Numbered from the stretch's first letter, positions 33,479 to 45,596 are shown. The stretch is 64,000 nt of DNA from Letharia columbiana (GCF_014066305.1 NW_023501103.1:62001-126000); one strand, 5' to 3'. The notes: generated by a model from the sequence alone, not told the origin. Numbers and translations: made by a program.

Positions 33479-34793
33479 TGTTTATCCTACATCAAGCACG
33501 CCTTTCCTTCCCGGTTTATCTTGCATGCTGGAGTTTGCTTTTCAACACTGTCGCCATCATCATTGCTCTGCGGTGCCACCTGCCCGACATCGATCACGTC
33601 AACGCTGCTCCAATCGGCAGCAGCGGCTCCTGGATTCGCCACAGGACGCTATCACACCTTGCAATTCCCGCAATTTCTCCGTTTAACACCAAATTTCCAC
33701 CAATGTTCATCAAATCCACGCCTCCATACTTGCACTCTCGTTGTATGCTCTTTGTATTGACTGACTTCGGTGGATGTCTACAAATTCGAGCTCAGCAGAT
33801 GCCTATAATGGAGAAGTGAACGTTGATTGCGCCGTGTTCTATCGCTAGCAGAGCTTCCGGTGTTGACTGACTTCGGTGCATGTCCACTGGTCGAGCTCGC
33901 TTGCCTTTCACGGTGCTTGGATGTTCGGACGTGGTGAACTTTGGACGCTTGGCGCGTGGCTTTGAGGTACCACTCATGGCTTGGTTGGATTTGAACGAAG
34001 AAAGTGTTCTCTATCTTGATTTTTCATATTTTAGCTCCATCTGTCGTGATATCTGCACACTTAAAGTAACGATGTTTTTGAAGCAAAGAATGAGACACTA
34101 AAGCTGGCATGCTTCGGGCGGGGGTGTTCTGGCTGGGCTTCTCACATTGGCAAATGGCATGGAGTGGTTAGATCTGGAAGGCTGGGAGTACAAGCATGGG
34201 TGTATGCTTGTTGGTAATAGATTACAACCGAATCAATTCACTGCAACACAAGTGTGCCCGAAGTCATAATGAGTGGTTTCAGATGCCTATAATTGGACTT
34301 CACTGTAATACCGTATCATAGACTCGAGGGTCTTCTACAACTCATGTTGCTGTGATTCTTGGGAATTGGAGCCCAGTATACACAAGCGCATACATTGTCA
34401 AAATCAACAAATAACTCAACCCGCGATATTCCCCCAACGACAAATGCTTGACGATATCTAGAAATCTTTTACGAAGCCTGTGGACTGTTCTCGATACTAT
34501 CGTAGTGGAACAATGACCAAAACATGGAAAGGATTCTGTTGATATCCGGCTGACGGATTATGACATACCGGGTTGAAATTTGAAGGGCTGAAAAGCAAAA
34601 CCCATCTTTCTTCCTGTCGCAGGAAACCGCACCGACTTTTCCCTTCGGGGACGTCTGGATTGGTTGCGAGGAATGCGTCAAGCTGTTGGAAAACGGTGAA
34701 GGGAAAGGCCGTAGTTGTGGAAGTGGATGGAAGGGATGGGCTGGGCTAGAGTTGCGTTTGGCTTCGTTCGGGGTGGGTGGTGGGGAGAGGGAG

Positions 34794-34833
<40 letters not shown>

Positions 34834-35090
34834 GGAGAAAAGAGAGAGAGAGAGAGAGAGTTGGGTAGGAGTCTTGATGGCGGTGGGAGGTGAGGTGGTT
34901 GTGGTTGTGGTAGTTGCGTCTTGTAATAGGGGAGATTTGTGCTACAGGGTGACTAGATCGATGTGACCAACCAGTTACCCCGACGCAAGACTGTTGCTAA
35001 CGTGTATTGGCCGAGCACAAGCAAACAGGTTACCATTTTAATGAAATGAAAAGATAGGTCCTGCCCAGCACCGAAATACCACCCGCCACC
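33479..35090. other. Intergenic region with microsatellite and a short direct repeat
   Basis: No supportable gene. A diverged ~40-bp direct repeat lies at about 33755-33795 and 33858-33899 (both contain tgactgacttcggtg, then cgagctc). The GA microsatellite listed separately lies at 34785-34860. Confidence 0.5.
34785..34860. repeat. (GA)n microsatellite
   Basis: About 75 bp of almost pure ga/gaga repeats with a few interruptions. Open frames across it encode only RE repeats and are not genes. Confidence 0.9.
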
Positions 35091-35679
35091 TCAGCAACCC
35101 AAAGGTCTTATGTTCCACGGCAGACAACCCTTACCGGGCGGACAGATCGGCTCCGCAAAGACGGTCCCAAAATCCGTGTTTCCCCATCCCCCAAACGACG
35201 ATCCCTGGCTATACGCGCAGTCGTCCCCGTAATTACTCTCGGTGTGATTGCCGATGCTGGCTTGCCCGAGGAGAGAGATGCAGAGGGCGTAGTCGAGGAC
35301 ATACGGATCTCCGTTCGAAGTTCTATCGACGCGGAAATTGGCTGTCGAGGGCCCGACGTACGATTAGCATGTGACTGGCGCGAGGGGACGCTTCCCGAGT
35401 GACCGTACCCCATAATGACACATCGGTCCCGAATTCGTCCTCGTAGATCGTCAAGCTGTAGATCAGGCCCGGCCAGCTGTTGCCCACGTTGATGGATACC
35501 GTGGTGGGAAGACTGTTCGGCACCAGGAAATGGTTGTTGCAGAAATCCGCTATGGCGGTCGTGAACACGTCGGTCCCTATCGCGGTTGGGCAACCGATGT
35601 TGTCCTTTCCTTGGTGGCAGCCATTCGCAAAGGTGCAGGGTATGAGTAGATAGATGAGCGCGAGGATTGGGAAGTACAT
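35091..35679 (-). CDS. Small cysteine-rich secreted protein (effector-like)
   Basis: Exons are 35679-35409 and 35341-35091 (67-nt intron); 173 aa. The signal peptide is MYFPILALIYLLIPCTFA. The mature part has eight cysteines: NGCHQG, IGCPTA, DFCNN, ALCIS, DDCAYS, PICPP, KGCLP and the penultimate residue (LGC-stop). Between them are short Gly/Asn-rich segments (VGNSWPGLIYSLTIYEDEFG, SSFGGWGNTDFG). The even cysteine number suggests four disulfides. No family is recognised. The join is supported by frame continuity through a GT-AG intron and by the run of cysteine-bearing protein text on both sides. An extracellular or host-interaction role is inference. Confidence 0.75.
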
Positions 35680-36573
35680 GGTGAGAAGTTTTGAAGGATC
35701 GGGTTGGAGAGGAAGGGAGCAGTGCAGATTACCACGATGTACCTGTACGGGGGAGACCTGACCTTTTAGGATCGCTGGAGAGTGAGTGCGCATTCTTGGA
35801 TTTCATATACGAAAAAAACCTTGAGACTGTCATTTCTTCATTTCACGTTTCACGTTTCGTACTAGTGTAAGTGTGCGACGGAAGTATATTTCATCATTTT
35901 TCAATAGTAAGGTATTTGTGGCGCAGTAGAGCAGTAGAGGGCAGAAATAATAAGCGGCGAAACGGCCGTAACGTGTAACGAGTAACGAAGAACGAGTAAC
36001 GAGTAAGAAGAAGAAGAAGAAGAAGAAAATGTAGCGACTTGAATTATAGGCTTGTCGTCGATGTACAGTCGAGCTACGATGACCTACCTCAACTGATGAG
36101 CCTTGATCTCTTGTTTCGTGGAAGAAATTTCAGGCTCAAGAGCGATCGGGTTCGTAATTTCTGTCTGGAGTGGCGCGGTCTCCTAATTGTGTAGGTAGAT
36201 GTATACCTTATGGTCTGGTCTTGTTGCAGAGGTCATTTTGAAGGTTGTCACACCACTCTATTGTTCAAACTTCTCTGGATCGCAGGGACCACCAAAAGCA
36301 CTAGTCTACTCTGGGTTAGTACGCACGTGATGGCGTGGGATATCAAAGCGCGTGAACTTCATCTCCGACCGACTTTTCTCATCATTTCATTATTCACTTC
36401 GTCAGCCAACAGCATTAGGATCCGGGTAAAAGTTGGTGTGGGTGTTGTGTGTTATCTGTGTCTTTGTGTGACTCCGATTGCTATTTGCTTCTCGCATGCT
36501 GGATCTGTGTTCTTTCCTTCCGCTTCTCAAATGAAATCCAAAATGCTTCGATTGTTTCCCCACTCACATCAAA
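35680..36573. other. Divergent promoter region with GAA repeat
   Basis: Separates the secreted protein gene (-) from the ligase-like gene (+). It holds a block of related gtaacgagtaacgaa repeats at about 35970-36006 running into (aga)n at about 36007-36029. No gene is supported. Confidence 0.5.
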
Positions 36574-39500
36574 ATGCCTCTTCTGTTCCTCCAATTGTGT
36601 AACTTACTCTCGGATCTCGAGAAAGTGTCGCACCGTGACCCACCTCTTCTGCCAGCACATCGTCAGCAGAGGTATCGGGAAAATATCGAGCAATGGCTCA
36701 CCACTCATCGAGTTTCCATCAATTCGCCTGACATTGACCTTGTCGTCTTACTTTCTGCTCTCTTCCCTGAGAAGCGTACGGACCGCGTCTATAATATCAA
36801 GCTCAAAAGTCTCACAAACCTACTGAAGAGATGCCTTGGCCTTGGGAAAGACAGGTTGGAGATGCTAGATCAATGGCGGAAACCGGGCCGAGGCAGTCTC
36901 TGTGATTGCGTTGAACGTGCCCTTCGACAAGCAGAATTTCCCGAACAGCCGGCAAACCAGATTACTCTCGAGCAGGTAGACAAGGCACTTGCGACAATTG
37001 CGGGAAAGTGCCGATTTTCTGGGCCGAAGGTCAAAGGACCCAAGGACAGCTTCCTCGAGGTCGAAGACGGTCGACAGGTCCTGAAGATTTTGGGGCAAAC
37101 CTACAAACGAATGCAGTCTAGAGAAGCCAAGTGGTTTACCCGGATGATCCTGAAAGATTACTCCTGCCTCGATCTATCCGAGAGCATGGTCTACCATCAC
37201 CTTGACGTTCGTCTACCCACAGCCATGCAAATGTACGACAACTTCGAGGCCGCCATCAGCGAGCTAAGAGGCTTACCCGCATCTCAGATGGCAGGTTCCA
37301 ATCAAGGTGCCTTGATCCAGCGTCATGCGAATGACGCCCGTTTACTTCAGCCCAGGATCGGCGTCAAACTTGGTCCGCCCAAATGGGTGAAAGCGAAGGG
37401 TGGAGTCAAGCATGCTGTGTCAGTCGTTGACGGAAGGACCATGAGCATCGAGAAAAAGCACGATGGAGAGTATTGTCAGATTCATATTGATATGTCCAAG
37501 GGTGAGGAATGCATTCAGATATTCTCCAAGAGTTGCAAAGATTCTACTTCGGACCGAAGAGGTGTTCACCGGGCTATCAAAGACAGTCTGCGCATCGGAC
37601 GCCATGATTGTGGCTTTTCTAGAAAATGCATTTTGGAAGGGGAACTTTTGGTTTGGAGCGATAAGACGAAGGGGATTTTGGAATACCACAAGTTACGGAA
37701 GCATGTTTCTAGGTCTGGCAGCTTTTTGGGTACCGAACTGGATTCTCAGTAGGCGTACATCGCCCGAGCGTGCAGATTTAGTGCTGATCTGAGTACAGAC
37801 CTCATCCTTGGGAACACTTGATGATTATGTATTACGACCTTATGCTTGTTGATGATGATCCAGTCGTCCACAGACCACACAAGAAGAGGCGGCAGCTCTT
37901 GGAGGGGCTAGTAAGCCTTATTGAAGGCCGCGCAGACATAGTGTGGCAAAAGCACGTTCGGTTTGATAGACCGACAGGACCTGAGAAACTCAAAAAGGCT
38001 CTGGCCATGGCATTTGTCCTACGATGGGAAGGTCTGATTTTGAAACCTTCCGATGAACCCTACTTCAACCTCGGAACCCGTGGCCAAGGAAGGTTCTCAA
38101 ATCGTTGGGTCAAGCTGAAGAAAGACTGCATCAAAGGTTTGGGCGATACTGCTGATTTCGCCGTTGTCGGTGCTGGCTATGACGTCAATGAGGCCGAAAA
38201 ATATGAGGGTATGAATATACGCTGGACGCACTTCTACATTGGCTGTTTGAGGAACAAAGCGGCTGTCTTGCATGCTGGCGAGAAACCTCAATTTTTCGTC
38301 TTTGACCAAATCAAGGACTGCATCAAAAGAGAAGACATGAAGACGCTGACCGAGAACGGATATCTCCGAGCAATGGGTACAGAGTTCCCAGATACTTGGG
38401 AGGTTTTCGATATCGAGCTCGCGCGAGGATTGCCATTGATGAGTGTCGTCTTCCGACAACCCTTCGTCTTCGATGTTGCAGGCAGCGGCTTTGACAAATC
38501 GCCGAATCGTGATGTCTTCACCCTCCGGTTCCCACGCGTCATGAAGATCCGGCTAGATAGAGATTGGAGAGAGACTGTAGATCTTGATGAGCTACAGCAC
38601 ATGGCAACCGAAGCCAGAACGGTACCTACCGGAGACTTATCCGATAACATTGCGGGCTGGATTGAGAAGCTGAACAACGTCGATCGCGGCGCCAGAGGAA
38701 GGATGACGTCTTGGGACTTCACTGACGACGAGGAAGACGGGCACTATTTATTGATACCAGACGCAGAATCTTCTACGCCAAAGGCAACTCGGCGTCCACG
38801 AGCGGCAGCAGTTCCACCGCTAATACGGATGGACACCGGAGAAATGCGAGATCAAGAGCGGAGGCTTAGCGATGGTGCTGTCGTTGAACAGCCTAAATTA
38901 AAGCACTCAATGGGCAGCATCACAAATGACGGCACTCTGCAGACACCACCAAACTCTTCACCGCGTTCGAGAAGCAGTGGCGTCACATCCACTAACAGAA
39001 AGACAACTGGATTTGGCGAAAGTCTTCGTGGACCTTCAAGGAAGCGCAGTGCTGAACGTGACGACAAGGAAGATTCTATCAGGAAAGCGAAGAAGACACG
39101 GCCGTTTCCTATACAACACTCAAAGAGCGAACCCAAGCCCACCGATAACACACGGTCCACGAACTCCAAACAGATCACGAACAACAACCGGTCCCCCACG
39201 CTCAAGAAGCCTCTACGTGAGATTACGAATCTGTCCCGACCTCCTCTTTCAGCCCGGTCTACGGACACTCTTGAACCAAAGCCACGGTCGACAACCCACT
39301 TCTCCCTTGTGCGTAAGACTGCCGTTGACACAGACCGGCATTTCCATCGAAGGAGGAACACCTCCAAAGTATATGTCGAACCTTCGTCACCTGCCAGAGA
39401 AACCACTGCTTCTGAATCGACTTCTGCTGATACCACACAGCAAACTATATCCGAGGAATCTCGGCCTGCGCCTCTTTTACCACCTGACCGTGCCACGATA

Positions 39501-40037
39501 GAGATCGGGAGCCTTCAAAACCCTCCGAGCACTGCAGAACGGGCCTCAAGCATGCAGATACCGAATATACCAGAGTGCGATGTCATGTTAGGCCCATGTC
39601 TGGTCGACCAGAATCACAAAGTTCACGAGCTTTTGTTCAATCATTACAAATCGGCATTACCATTTCCCAGAAGCCGTCCAGCAGAATGTTCCCCCCCGAG
39701 CTTTAAATCGAAGCCTCGGTGTGAGCTCGTTGTACTGGTCGAGTCCAACGACACTCATGCCGTCGGTCGGCATGTTGGAGCGCTCTTACATCATTTATTA
39801 CTTTGGCATCCGCGAGTGGTGACTCTATGGGACTGGCGGTTCCTGGAATTTAAATCGCCTCAACCGATGGAGAAATGCCATAGGACAGCGTTGATCCATA
39901 AGTACTTCGTTGCAAAAATGTGGTGGGATCCTCTGGCTAAGGACCAGGGAGCGGTGGTGCTGAAATGGTGTGGTGGCAAGTCCAGGCTGGTGCTAAAGGC
40001 AGAACTTGATGAGATGGAGTGGATAGAGGGTATTTGA
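36574..40037 (+). CDS. ATP-dependent DNA ligase-like protein with long C-terminal extension
   Basis: Exons are 36574-37748 and 37799-40037 (50-nt intron, joining DSQ to PHPWEHLMIMYYDL); 1137 aa. The N-terminal ~260 residues resemble the helical DNA-binding domain of eukaryotic ligases. The nucleotidyltransferase core has motif I KHDG with lysine K295 as the adenylation site, EGELLVW (motif III), WEGLILKP (motif IV) and RWVKLKKDC (motif V). An OB-fold region follows (FAVVGAGYDV, PRVMKIRLDRDWRE). Unlike Lig4, no BRCT pair is visible. Instead, a disordered basic region (about 715-960) leads to a conserved-looking C-terminal domain with MLGPCLVDQNHKVHELLFN, ELVVLVESNDTHAVGRHVG, VVTLWDWRFLEF and HKYFVAKMWWDP. 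It probably acts in nuclear DNA repair, but the specific pathway is unknown. Confidence 0.85.
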
Positions 40038-41942
40038 TCTCATGTTTGCGTTGTATTATTACCACACTTTACTAGCGAATAAAATCATATATACATACTG
40101 TCGAAGGAAAACATGATAGACTCGTAATGATGTCTATTGTATGCTAATTTCATCATTCTGTCCTACTTTAAGTACATGGCTACCCTTGCGCTCCGCCCAT
40201 GCTGAGCATGAATCTTCGAGTCGAAAAGCGAGTCATACGCTCATTCAATGTGATTTGTTAACGAGTCCCGTCTTTGCTGCATCCCTTGGGTTTATCATCG
40301 GTCAGACTCTGCTGACTAGAATGGTTGTACCAAAAGTCTTACCCAAGATACTCCGTGGTGATGCTGAGATGAAGCCGACGAATCGCCTCCATCAACGCAC
40401 CTTCTACATTCGACGATAACGTCGACGGGTTCACTACTCCTATAATCCTTGAAAGGGTGGTTGTCTCGATCAAGGACAACGCGTCCCTCGGCACACGTCC
40501 GTAGGACTTTCGTGAGTAGGAGTCTCGAGGCCGAGCCTGGGGCGTACATGTATAGCACACCGTGGGGGATATTGGTCCAGCCACTGTCCTTGCTCAAGAT
40601 CCCGGTCTTTTTGTGAGTCGAAAAGGACTGTGGTGTCGAGTTCGTGTTTGCCATGAGCGCGAGGGTGTCCTTGAATTGTTAGCTGATCGTTTATGAAGTC
40701 TGGTATCGAATAGTTGCTGTAGACGTCCGCTTCGGAAGTCTTGGCCATGTTAATCAGTTTGTCTCTGGTCTTCCGAGGACATACAGCGGGTCCTATGAAG
40801 TGGATAAGCCCCGCTTCTCGTTATAGGATATATTATCAGAACTCTGCTGACGACCTACTCCGTGCTTTTTCATCGGCTTTCCCGTACTCAAGGAGTCCAC
40901 AAGCGTCTCGGGCTCCGTGGTTCGATCCGGCTCCACTGGGCACGGCAGCCGTGTTCTTTGCGAGCGCTGTGGATACGAGACGCGTTTGAAGAACTGCGCT
41001 TCGACTGCGAGGGGGATTTGCCGCTGGTGGTGAGGGGTATGTTTATATAATTGATCATTGTGAAGGCAGATTCAGAGGGTTAGGGGACAGAATGAAATCG
41101 AAGCCGAGGATATCCATACTCTCGACAATGCACGGAGCTCCACATCAAGATGACGATAGGACGCTGTGGCTTGAGGCCTTTCTCTCAACATGCAGTGATC
41201 GGTCGAGCATTGCAGCAACGCGGTGTGTGTAGTATGGCTGGCATCATGCTCGATGTGAGTCGAAGTTACCGAGCGTGAGGGTTTGAAATTATAGACCGCA
41301 AGTGAATGTTTGCCTGCCAGCCTCACTACTATGACAAGGTTGGTAAACCAAATCAACAAACGAAATGCAAAATCGGAGGATAGGTTTTCGTTTAGAACAG
41401 TAGATGGCTTGAAAGGGGGTTGGACGTATTCTTGACCAAACAACAACAGCATACACAAGATACGGGCGAAGACAGGAGAAGAGTCTCGCTGATGTTGGCA
41501 ACATCAACATCAAGCACATTATATAGTGAAGTCACAGTTGATATAATAAACGCCGTAGTGTTCTCAGGCTCCATTGCAAACGGAGCGGCTTCTGGCCAAC
41601 GCCGGCCTCTCAAGTCCTACCTACCTGCTCCCCCGTTTGCTCCTCGGTCCGTCTCACCTGTTTTCAGTTCGGTTTTGGGGATAAAGGCGAAGATCTGTTC
41701 TTCAATTCTGCTCTTAGTCGCTCCACTACCACCTCGCCTGGGAGCTGCGCATCACGGGAGTCCATACGAATACGAACGCCAAACAAAATGGTGATGTCAG
41801 GTCACGTCACTTACCACCAGTAAACATAAGAATCCCCCCCATTTGCCTCACTACAAAGACCCAAGAAATCAATCACTCTCCTCTACTATCATTCCCGACA
41901 ACCCTCAATACCCATCTCCGACCCAACACCACCACCAACAAA
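40038..41942. other. Long intergenic region, no firm gene
   Basis: About 1.9 kb. Several overlapping frames at 40316-40748 (-) look partly protein-like, for example one starting MAKTSEADVYSNYSIPDFIN, but they sit in three registers over the same bases and have no domain. A decayed gene is possible. The rest shows nothing supportable. Confidence 0.45.
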
Positions 41943-42813
41943 ATGACCACCACCTCATCCCAGGGTTCCCACCCAACCCGGACTCCCTCCTTCCAGCGAG
42001 CAGAAACTCATCGACGATGTCCTCAAGCTCTACCAACTCCAACCCTCCGAACAAGCCTACTCCCACTACAGCGAAGATGCCGTATTCCGTACGTACATTT
42101 TCAAACAATCATCTCCCGGCTGGTATCAACCCCCCGAGTTTCCAAACATCTTTCGCGAGCAGCAGGCTCCATACCATTATCAGTTCCCGTCTTACGAGCC
42201 AACTCATCCTCCCCGAAGAAGCAAAAGCGCTGACTCCAGAACGAGCATAAGACGACCCCGTCTCCATCGCCAAAGGCCTCGACAGCATCAAGTCCCAATT
42301 CAACGGCATGCCCAAACTCTTCGCCGAGTCCATCACCGAGAAATGCGACATGCTCGCTTCGTCGACGTCGAGTCGGATCGAGTTGAATCTGACGCAGAAA
42401 TATGTGTTCAAGTCGCCGATTCCGTTCAAGGAGAAGGGGACGGAGAAGCCGGTGAATTCGAAGTTGACGTTCCATTTGAATGGGGCGGGGTTGATCGAGA
42501 AGCATGATGAGGAGTAAGCGCTGTCTTTCTTTGGAGCTGTCTTGCCCTCTGATAACTCCCGCTGTTGGAGTTCCAAAATGTCTTTTGCGAGTAAAAGGCT
42601 CTTCTTTACTCCTATGACCTGTTTTGCAATTCGAGTCTTTTACTCTTGCCTCTTGGCATGATCCATGATGCTGATTCTGAAACGGACAGGTGGGATCATG
42701 AAACTAACAAACAAGGAGACGAGGGTTTCATGGGGAAGGTGCAGGCGTTTAGGAAGAAGACGGATGCCAAGTTGGTGGAGAAGACTGTGCCAAGTGATCC
42801 TAGCAAGGTTTGA
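41943..42813 (+). CDS. SnoaL/NTF2-like fold protein (5' frame uncertain)
   Basis: Exons are about 41943-42088, 42252-42513 and 42690-42813, with unusually long introns for this window (163 and 176 nt). The spliced core reads EQKLIDDVLKLYQLQPSEQA, YSHYSEDAVFHDPVSIAKGL, SIKSQFNGMPKLFAESI, then beta-rich segments (SRIELNLTQKYVFKSPIPF, VNSKLTFHLNGAGLIEKHDE) and the end EWDHETNKQGDEGFMGKVQA...SDPSKV. This is the fungal SnoaL-like (NTF2 fold) pattern, often a small enzyme or ligand-binding cytosolic protein. The frame carrying EQKLIDD has a stop at 41944 and does not connect to the ATG at 41943 unless one base is removed or two are added between 41960 and 42000. That is another likely sequence error or a real 5' lesion. 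Confidence 0.75.
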
Positions 42814-43656
42814 AGTGGGCTTTGTGGAAATAAGGGAAGCTATGGCATTGTTTGATAGTGATTGAAACATGACGAGATATACGAAGCTTAGCATTTCTCA
42901 TAAGCATAGCAGATGAAGAGGTATAATGATAGCACAGCTATCATTCCCACCGGCTCGAGCATTCAATAGAACGGTTATGTTGTTCCCTTTGCTCTTTGTA
43001 TCATGCTCAAGACCTCCTCTTTTCCAGCAGCCCATGAGCGGGAACGCTCGGACCGGCGTCTTCAGCTTTGTAGGTGTTGGAAAAGACCTTGAGGAAGGCA
43101 TGTGAGAGATGCATGGCTTCAATGGAAAAGTCCTAGGGCTAGCCGGTCAGATGGGCGAGTGAGTACAAGATTATAGAGTAATTCTCTATAATCACTAAGC
43201 ATTGATTCCCTTTCCAACGCGACAAGGCTATCACCTCCGCAGATCAGGGAGACAACGCTTCCGTTGAGGCAGGAGCAAGATGCTTGGATCGAGGCACATG
43301 ATCAGGAAGTTGTGGAACAAAGGGCAATCCATCTCACTGAGATACGTCCCTTCAGGGAGCGAAGTTTCTTTGTTCATGTTCTTTCATTGCTTCCCTTGCC
43401 CAGCCCGAATGCCTGTTCAGCTAACAAGGACCTTTTGTGTCTCTTAAACATGACCTACGTGTGGATCTGACTTTGCAGCTTGCCCGAACAAGATGTTTTG
43501 TTCAGCCTTTTGTCCTGCGCTCCGTCTTTATGCGTCCGCTCGCCCACACCAGGACGATGCATACACCTTTCCATGCCGGTCTCAAGCATCAGGTTTTCTT
43601 TAGCAACTCAATAGTATCACCCAACGTCCATCTTCCCAAACATCTGCTACTCAAAC
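42814..43656. other. Intergenic region
   Basis: No supportable gene; frames of 68-75 codons only. The right end is the leader of the small secreted protein gene. Confidence 0.55.
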
Positions 43657-44091
43657 ATGCATAGCTCCCCCCTCCTTTTCCTCGCCTTGGCAACCGTAGC
43701 CCTCGCCCTCCCGACCAGCGACACCGTCGGTGCAACCGTGATCGAAAAACGCTCATCCAGACCCTGGCTTGACTCCTTCGACCTCGACGACGTCATCTGC
43801 CAGGACCCAGACGGCGACACCAGCGACGATCCCCGGCCCTTTATCCAAGCAGGCGAATGCGTGACTTTCCAACCGGCGACCGGCCGGGTCGGTGGCAGCT
43901 GGGGCGCCGGGGGGTTTGAAATCGGCAGCTTCTGGGCGTTTGAGAGTGACGATTGCACGGGGCCGGTCAAGGCGAATATTACGCAGAAAAATCAGGAGCA
44001 GGGTTTCTGTTTCAACTTGGATATTTTGGGCTGTCAGGCTGGAGAGGATCTGAGCAATCCGTGCTTTTGGAATAGCGTGAGGGGGAACTAG
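43657..44091 (+). CDS. Small secreted cysteine-containing protein
   Basis: A single exon of 144 aa. The signal peptide is MHSSPLLFLALATVALALP, followed by a short propeptide ending in a Kex2-type site (VIEKR, residues about 28-32). The mature part has six cysteines (VICQDP, GECVTF, DDCTG, GFCFN, GCQAG, NPCFW), suggesting three disulfides. A Gly-rich segment (GRVGGSWGAGGFEIGSFWAF) lies in the middle. Its neighbours are F-box genes and another secreted protein, so it lies in the accessory half of the window. The family is not recognised. Signal peptide, pro-site and even cysteine count fit an effector-like or antimicrobial secreted protein, which is inference. Confidence 0.8.
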   Translation: MHSSPLLFLALATVALALPTSDTVGATVIEKRSSRPWLDSFDLDDVICQDPDGDTSDDPRPFIQAGECVTFQPATGRVGGSWGAGGFEIGSFWAFESDDCTGPVKANITQKNQEQGFCFNLDILGCQAGEDLSNPCFWNSVRGN

Positions 44092-44459
44092 TAGGGGTTG
44101 GTGATGTCGATTGAGATGTTGTAAGTTCAAGGTATGGAAGACATACATCGTTTCATTTTGGTGGCGTTTTGACGGATTTTGTCTTGGCTGCATTGTCGGG
44201 TTTTGGGATGGCTGTTGTTGCGTCCAGCTAGTGTGATCCTGGGGAGGGCGTGGGAGGCTCGTCTTGTCAAGCACTGAATGAATCTCTATGAAACACGCAA
44301 CATCTTGGTCTTCTCAGTCTCCATCAGTAAGTGTGTCCACCTGAGGTGGTCAAGCTGTACCCCGATGATCATTGCTTTCCCAACTTGCAACTTATGCCCT
44401 GTCGTCACAGTGAGCGGCGTCATTCAACAAACAACATAACAATGTCATCCACCAACGGA
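44092..44459. other. Short intergenic region
   Basis: Separates the convergent small secreted protein gene (+) and F-box-type fragment (-). Nothing supportable is seen. Confidence 0.5.
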
Positions 44460-44989
44460 TCATGAGGCTGCCCAAAACACATGCATCCTCATTTCCTCAA
44501 CCATGCTCACAAATATCCCGCGCACCACTCTCACCCACACACCCAGACTGTCCCCCACCTCCAACTGCTTCATGAAGTTTACCTGCTCCCTCCGGTCTTC
44601 CTCGGCTAAAGAATGCACGAAGTTGTTTACATGCGCTTTTTCTGCCGCAGAAAGACGTCCCCGAGTTTTCCCACCAGGTCCCACCCGTCGTCCAGGTATT
44701 CGGCACCGGCAACGTAGTCACTGTCGCATCTCCATAAAACTGTCTTCTGCCCCATCATACCGTCTGCAAGTGCACTATGGTTCAAGTACAAATCGATTTT
44801 CGTATGTGCTGGGTCGCAGAAGCTTCGCTTAATATGCCACGACCTGTAGATATCGCCACAGATTTGCTGTAACCGCGGGCTACCCTCGAGAACTCGAGCG
44901 GTTGGCTTGAGGACAGCCCTAGGTGCTAATTCTGTTGGTGGCAGATGCTGTTTGATGCCTATTTCGAGGCGGGTTGAACTGACAGTCAA
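44460..44989 (-). pseudogene. F-box-family gene remnant (C-terminal module), frame broken
   Basis: On the minus strand one frame reads SWHIKRSFCDPAHTKIDLYL and VLWRCDSDYVAGAEYLDD. An overlapping frame continues with KTRGRLSAAEKAHVNNFVHS, VNFMKQLEVGDSLGVWVRVV and ends VEEMRMHVFWAAS. Together they form the C-terminal module found intact in the next gene (FIRKLKVGDSIGLWAPVLRG ... ELKMHAFWAV). The switch between frames falls in a G/A-rich stretch at about 44650-44690, where one base lost or gained would reconnect them. No F-box start was found upstream. It is either a truncated paralogue or an intact gene spoiled by a sequence error. Confidence 0.55.
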
Positions 44990-45596
44990 CGAGCTTTTAC
45001 CGCAGAATCACAGTACGCGTAGAGCCCGGGCGATGGATTTTCAGGTCACTACTTTTGAAGGCTTTCTTCAGATCTTCGAAGATCGAAATCACGTTTGAAT
45101 TATCTTCACCGTAAAAGGTTCACTGAGAGATTACGTTGTGCTTTAGTGAGAGAAAGAGAGAGAGGATGTCGTCAGTCGAAAAGCGCATAGGTGGCTCGTA
45201 TTCGTAAAGTCACGTGCGCCGGCTTCTGCATAAGATTAGTAGATCGCCACTTTCCGAGGTTTTTCACCGCTCTCGTGTCTGATCTCTTTACTTTAGCCAA
45301 CAATTGTATAGGTGCTACCGATATCTTGTTTGCCCGCAGTATATCTATAAGCTACTTCGGCGGTGGAAAGGAAGGCTAATAGCTTCCAGCCTGAACATGT
45401 AGATGTTACGGGAGCGAAGAGCTAATGCACTCCACCCTACGAGTACTCCCTCCTCCATCCAGTTGTGTCTTATCATAAACTTATATTACATCCCAACGCG
45501 TTGGGTCTTGCCAGGCCGGAGCCCAACTGGAAACATTGACTACGCGATACTCTACCTTAATCTGATAGCAACTTTAACTGCGTCCTAATCTCCAAA
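44990..45596. other. Intergenic region upstream of F-box gene
   Basis: May hold the missing 5' part of the minus-strand F-box remnant. I could not read a convincing frame. No other gene is supported. Confidence 0.4.

Noticed and set aside
34686..34966. Open frames with long Arg-Glu repeats
   Set aside because: They are translations of the GA microsatellite and have no independent support.
38852..39496. 214-codon minus-strand frame inside the ligase-like gene
   Set aside because: Shadow of the low-complexity basic region of the ligase-like protein.
40316..40748. Possible gene on the minus strand in three overlapping registers
   Set aside because: No register is supported by a domain or by splice sites. 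It could be a decayed gene, but I cannot choose a reading.
40905..40945. tRNA-like T-loop (ggttcgatcc)
   Set aside because: No matching T-stem, anticodon arm or acceptor stem around it.
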